This document shows, one piece after another, positions 5,622 through 6,563 of a stretch of 6,563 bases of DNA; position 1 is the first letter of the stretch; each line of letters opens with the position of its first letter. Origin of the DNA: DATAEG01 sp051001975 (GTDB lineage Bacteria; Actinomycetota; Actinomycetes; Mycobacteriales; Jatrophihabitantaceae); NCBI GenBank assembly GCA_051001975.1, contig JBPCMU010000091.1:1-6563 (forward strand). Direction: 5' to 3'. The notes below the pieces were generated by a model. The model ran no database searches. It worked only from the letters and a program-made list of their open reading frames with translations, and had not been told where the DNA came from. The translations under genes were made by a program, and so were the position numbers.

Positions 5622-6563
5622 ATGACAGCGGCAGCAATCCCCTATCCAGTAACGGTTTCCGATTCTCGTGCAGCCTTAGCTGTGGTGACCGATGACGATG
5701 GCGCGGTCGACGAACTGGCTACGCAGATCGTCGCGTTGGCGGGCCGGCCGGCGGCCGCGACGTGCCGGTGGCTGTTGCTGGTCGCGGAGTTCGACGCCAG
5801 CGACGGCGCAGCCCGTTCTGGGTTGGCGTCGACGGCGGCGTGGTTGTCCTATGCCTGCGGGGTGTCGCGGCGGACTGGGTTCGAACATGTGCGGGTCGCA
5901 CAGGCGTTGGCGGTGTTCCCGCGGTTGGCCGAGGAGATGGCGACGGGTCGGTTGTCGTATTCGCAGGTGCGGGCGATCAGCCGGGTCCCGGAGGCCGGCG
6001 AATGGCAGCTGGTCGAAGATCTGATCCACGTCGCGCAATATGGTTCCGCGGCTCAGTTGGAGGTGCTGGTCCGCGGGTTGCGCACCGCGGACACTGCTGA
6101 GCGGCCGATCACCGAGCCGCCGTTGGAGGACGTGCGGTCGGGATGGGACGAGAACGGTCGGTGGCGGCAGTCGGCTCGGCTGGCCGAGGACCGGGGTGCG
6201 TTGGTCGACGGTGTCCTTACCGCGATCAGTGCGGCGGAGGGCGTGTCGCGGGCGGATGCGTTGGTGCGGATGGCCGAGATCGCCCAGGTGGCGCTGAACG
6301 ACTCCGAGCGGCCGCCGCGGGCGTTGCGTGGGGATGCGCGGGCAGCGATCGTGGTCGATCTCGACGCCGACCGAGTCCGCCAACCCGACGGCCAGCAGGA
6401 CCAGGAGTGTTCCGCGGAACACTCACCCGACGCCAACGATCGGTCCGGGTCGCGGCGTCGCGGGCAGTGTTCCGAGGAACACTCAACCGCGGGCCGACCG
6501 GATGGGCGGATCGCGAGAGGTCCTGAGCTGCCTGCCGCAATGGCGCTCTGGTTTGCCCGCACT
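5622..6563 (+). CDS. DUF222 / 13E12-family protein, probable HNH endonuclease, cut by the window edge
   Basis: The frame is open from ATG 5622 to the last base (314 residues, no stop), so it is partial. Residues about 25-245 match the DUF222 domain of the actinobacterial 13E12 family: CRWLLLVAEFDASDG (48-62), GLASTAAWLSYACGVSR (67-83), HVRVAQALAVFPRLAEEM (89-106), GRLSYSQVRAISRV (109-122), GWDENGRW (174-181) and ADALVRMAEIA (211-221). A variable linker (about 250-300) holds two CSxEHS segments encoded by palindromes. Family members usually continue with a short LPxxxAxxLACDA-like stretch and a C-terminal HNH nuclease; here PELPAAM (301-307) is followed by LWFART at the edge, so the nuclease is inferred. 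The start is uncertain: no clear ribosome site precedes 5622, and in-frame GTGs at 5682 and 5685 are alternatives. It begins 10 bases after the MmeI-like stop. The cellular role of this family is not established. Confidence 0.85.
   Translation, partial: MTAAAIPYPVTVSDSRAALAVVTDDDGAVDELATQIVALAGRPAAATCRWLLLVAEFDASDGAARSGLASTAAWLSYACGVSRRTGFEHVRVAQALAVFPRLAEEMATGRLSYSQVRAISRVPEAGEWQLVEDLIHVAQYGSAAQLEVLVRGLRTADTAERPITEPPLEDVRSGWDENGRWRQSARLAEDRGALVDGVLTAISAAEGVSRADALVRMAEIAQVALNDSERPPRALRGDARAAIVVDLDADRVRQPDGQQDQECSAEHSPDANDRSGSRRRGQCSEEHSTAGRPDGRIARGPELPAAMALWFART
6405..6424. repeat. Perfect 20-bp palindrome inside the DUF222 gene
   Basis: GAGTGTTCCGCGGAACACTC is its own reverse complement over all 20 bases. 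It lies in frame in the linker and encodes the core CSAEH with flanking residues (E262 to S268). In RNA it would form a strong stem with almost no loop; in DNA it could be a dimer-protein binding site or cruciform. Confidence 0.9.
6466..6483. repeat. Second copy of the palindrome (8-bp arms, GA centre)
   Basis: AGTGTTCC and GGAACACT flank a GA centre. This differs from the copy at 6405-6424 at one central base (CG became GA at the middle, that is CCGCGG to CCGAGG). It sits exactly 60 bp downstream, in the same reading frame, and encodes CSEEH (C283 to H287). The sequence between the two copies does not look duplicated. Confidence 0.85.

Noticed and set aside
5877..5886. GGGTTCGAAC, resembling the T-arm of a tRNA
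   Set aside because: It lies in a well-matched stretch of DUF222 coding sequence (RTGFEHV), and no acceptor stem, anticodon arm or D-arm could be fitted around it.
5676..6562. Large minus-strand open frames opposite the DUF222 gene
   Set aside because: They are the antisense shadow of a recognisable coding gene and consist of Arg/Pro/Ser-rich sequence without motifs.
1..6563. CRISPR array, insertion sequence, integrase, riboswitch or rRNA
   Set aside because: No regularly spaced direct repeats, transposase or integrase motifs, terminal inverted repeats or conserved RNA segments were seen on reading both strands.

Overview
The window is high-GC bacterial DNA, most likely from an actinomycete and perhaps Mycobacteriales (Mycobacterium, Gordonia, Rhodococcus or Nocardia types). 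Three things point there: strong G/C bias at third codon positions, a PriA that has lost its helicase motifs as actinobacterial PriA proteins do, and a 13E12-type DUF222 gene, a family very abundant in actinomycetes. Genus cannot be decided from this sequence alone.

Layout. Positions 1-104 hold no gene, only a homopolymer-rich stretch with a possible hairpin. A short gene on the minus strand (105-446) encodes a 113-residue protein of unknown function with one N-terminal membrane segment. It diverges across about 106 bp from priA (553-2520, +), a replication-restart protein. About 67 bp after priA, past a small hairpin and a possible -10 box, comes a second + strand cluster: an 86-residue helical protein of unknown function (2588-2848), then a type IIL (MmeI-family) combined restriction and modification enzyme whose GTG start overlaps the small gene's stop (GTGA, 2845-2848). 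That enzyme is broken into two overlapping frames (2845-4788 and 4748-5611). Ignoring one base near 4777 rejoins them into a continuous protein of about 921 residues, the length of MmeI (919). Ten bases after its stop, a DUF222/13E12 gene begins (5622) and runs off the right edge before its expected HNH nuclease domain.

How it fits together. priA is housekeeping. The genes after it look like an accessory, defence-type insertion: in many actinobacteria fmt and rsmB lie close downstream of priA, and they are not seen here. The restriction enzyme keeps its nuclease residues and methyltransferase motifs in the N-terminal piece, but its target-recognition domain is mostly in the C-terminal piece, so as read it is probably inactive. 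The exceptions would be a sequencing error at the join or some rescue of frame. The least explained items are the coupled 86-residue gene and a pair of nearly identical palindromes, 60 bp apart and in frame, inside the DUF222 linker. I see no convincing new multi-gene system, RNA gene, CRISPR array or insertion sequence.
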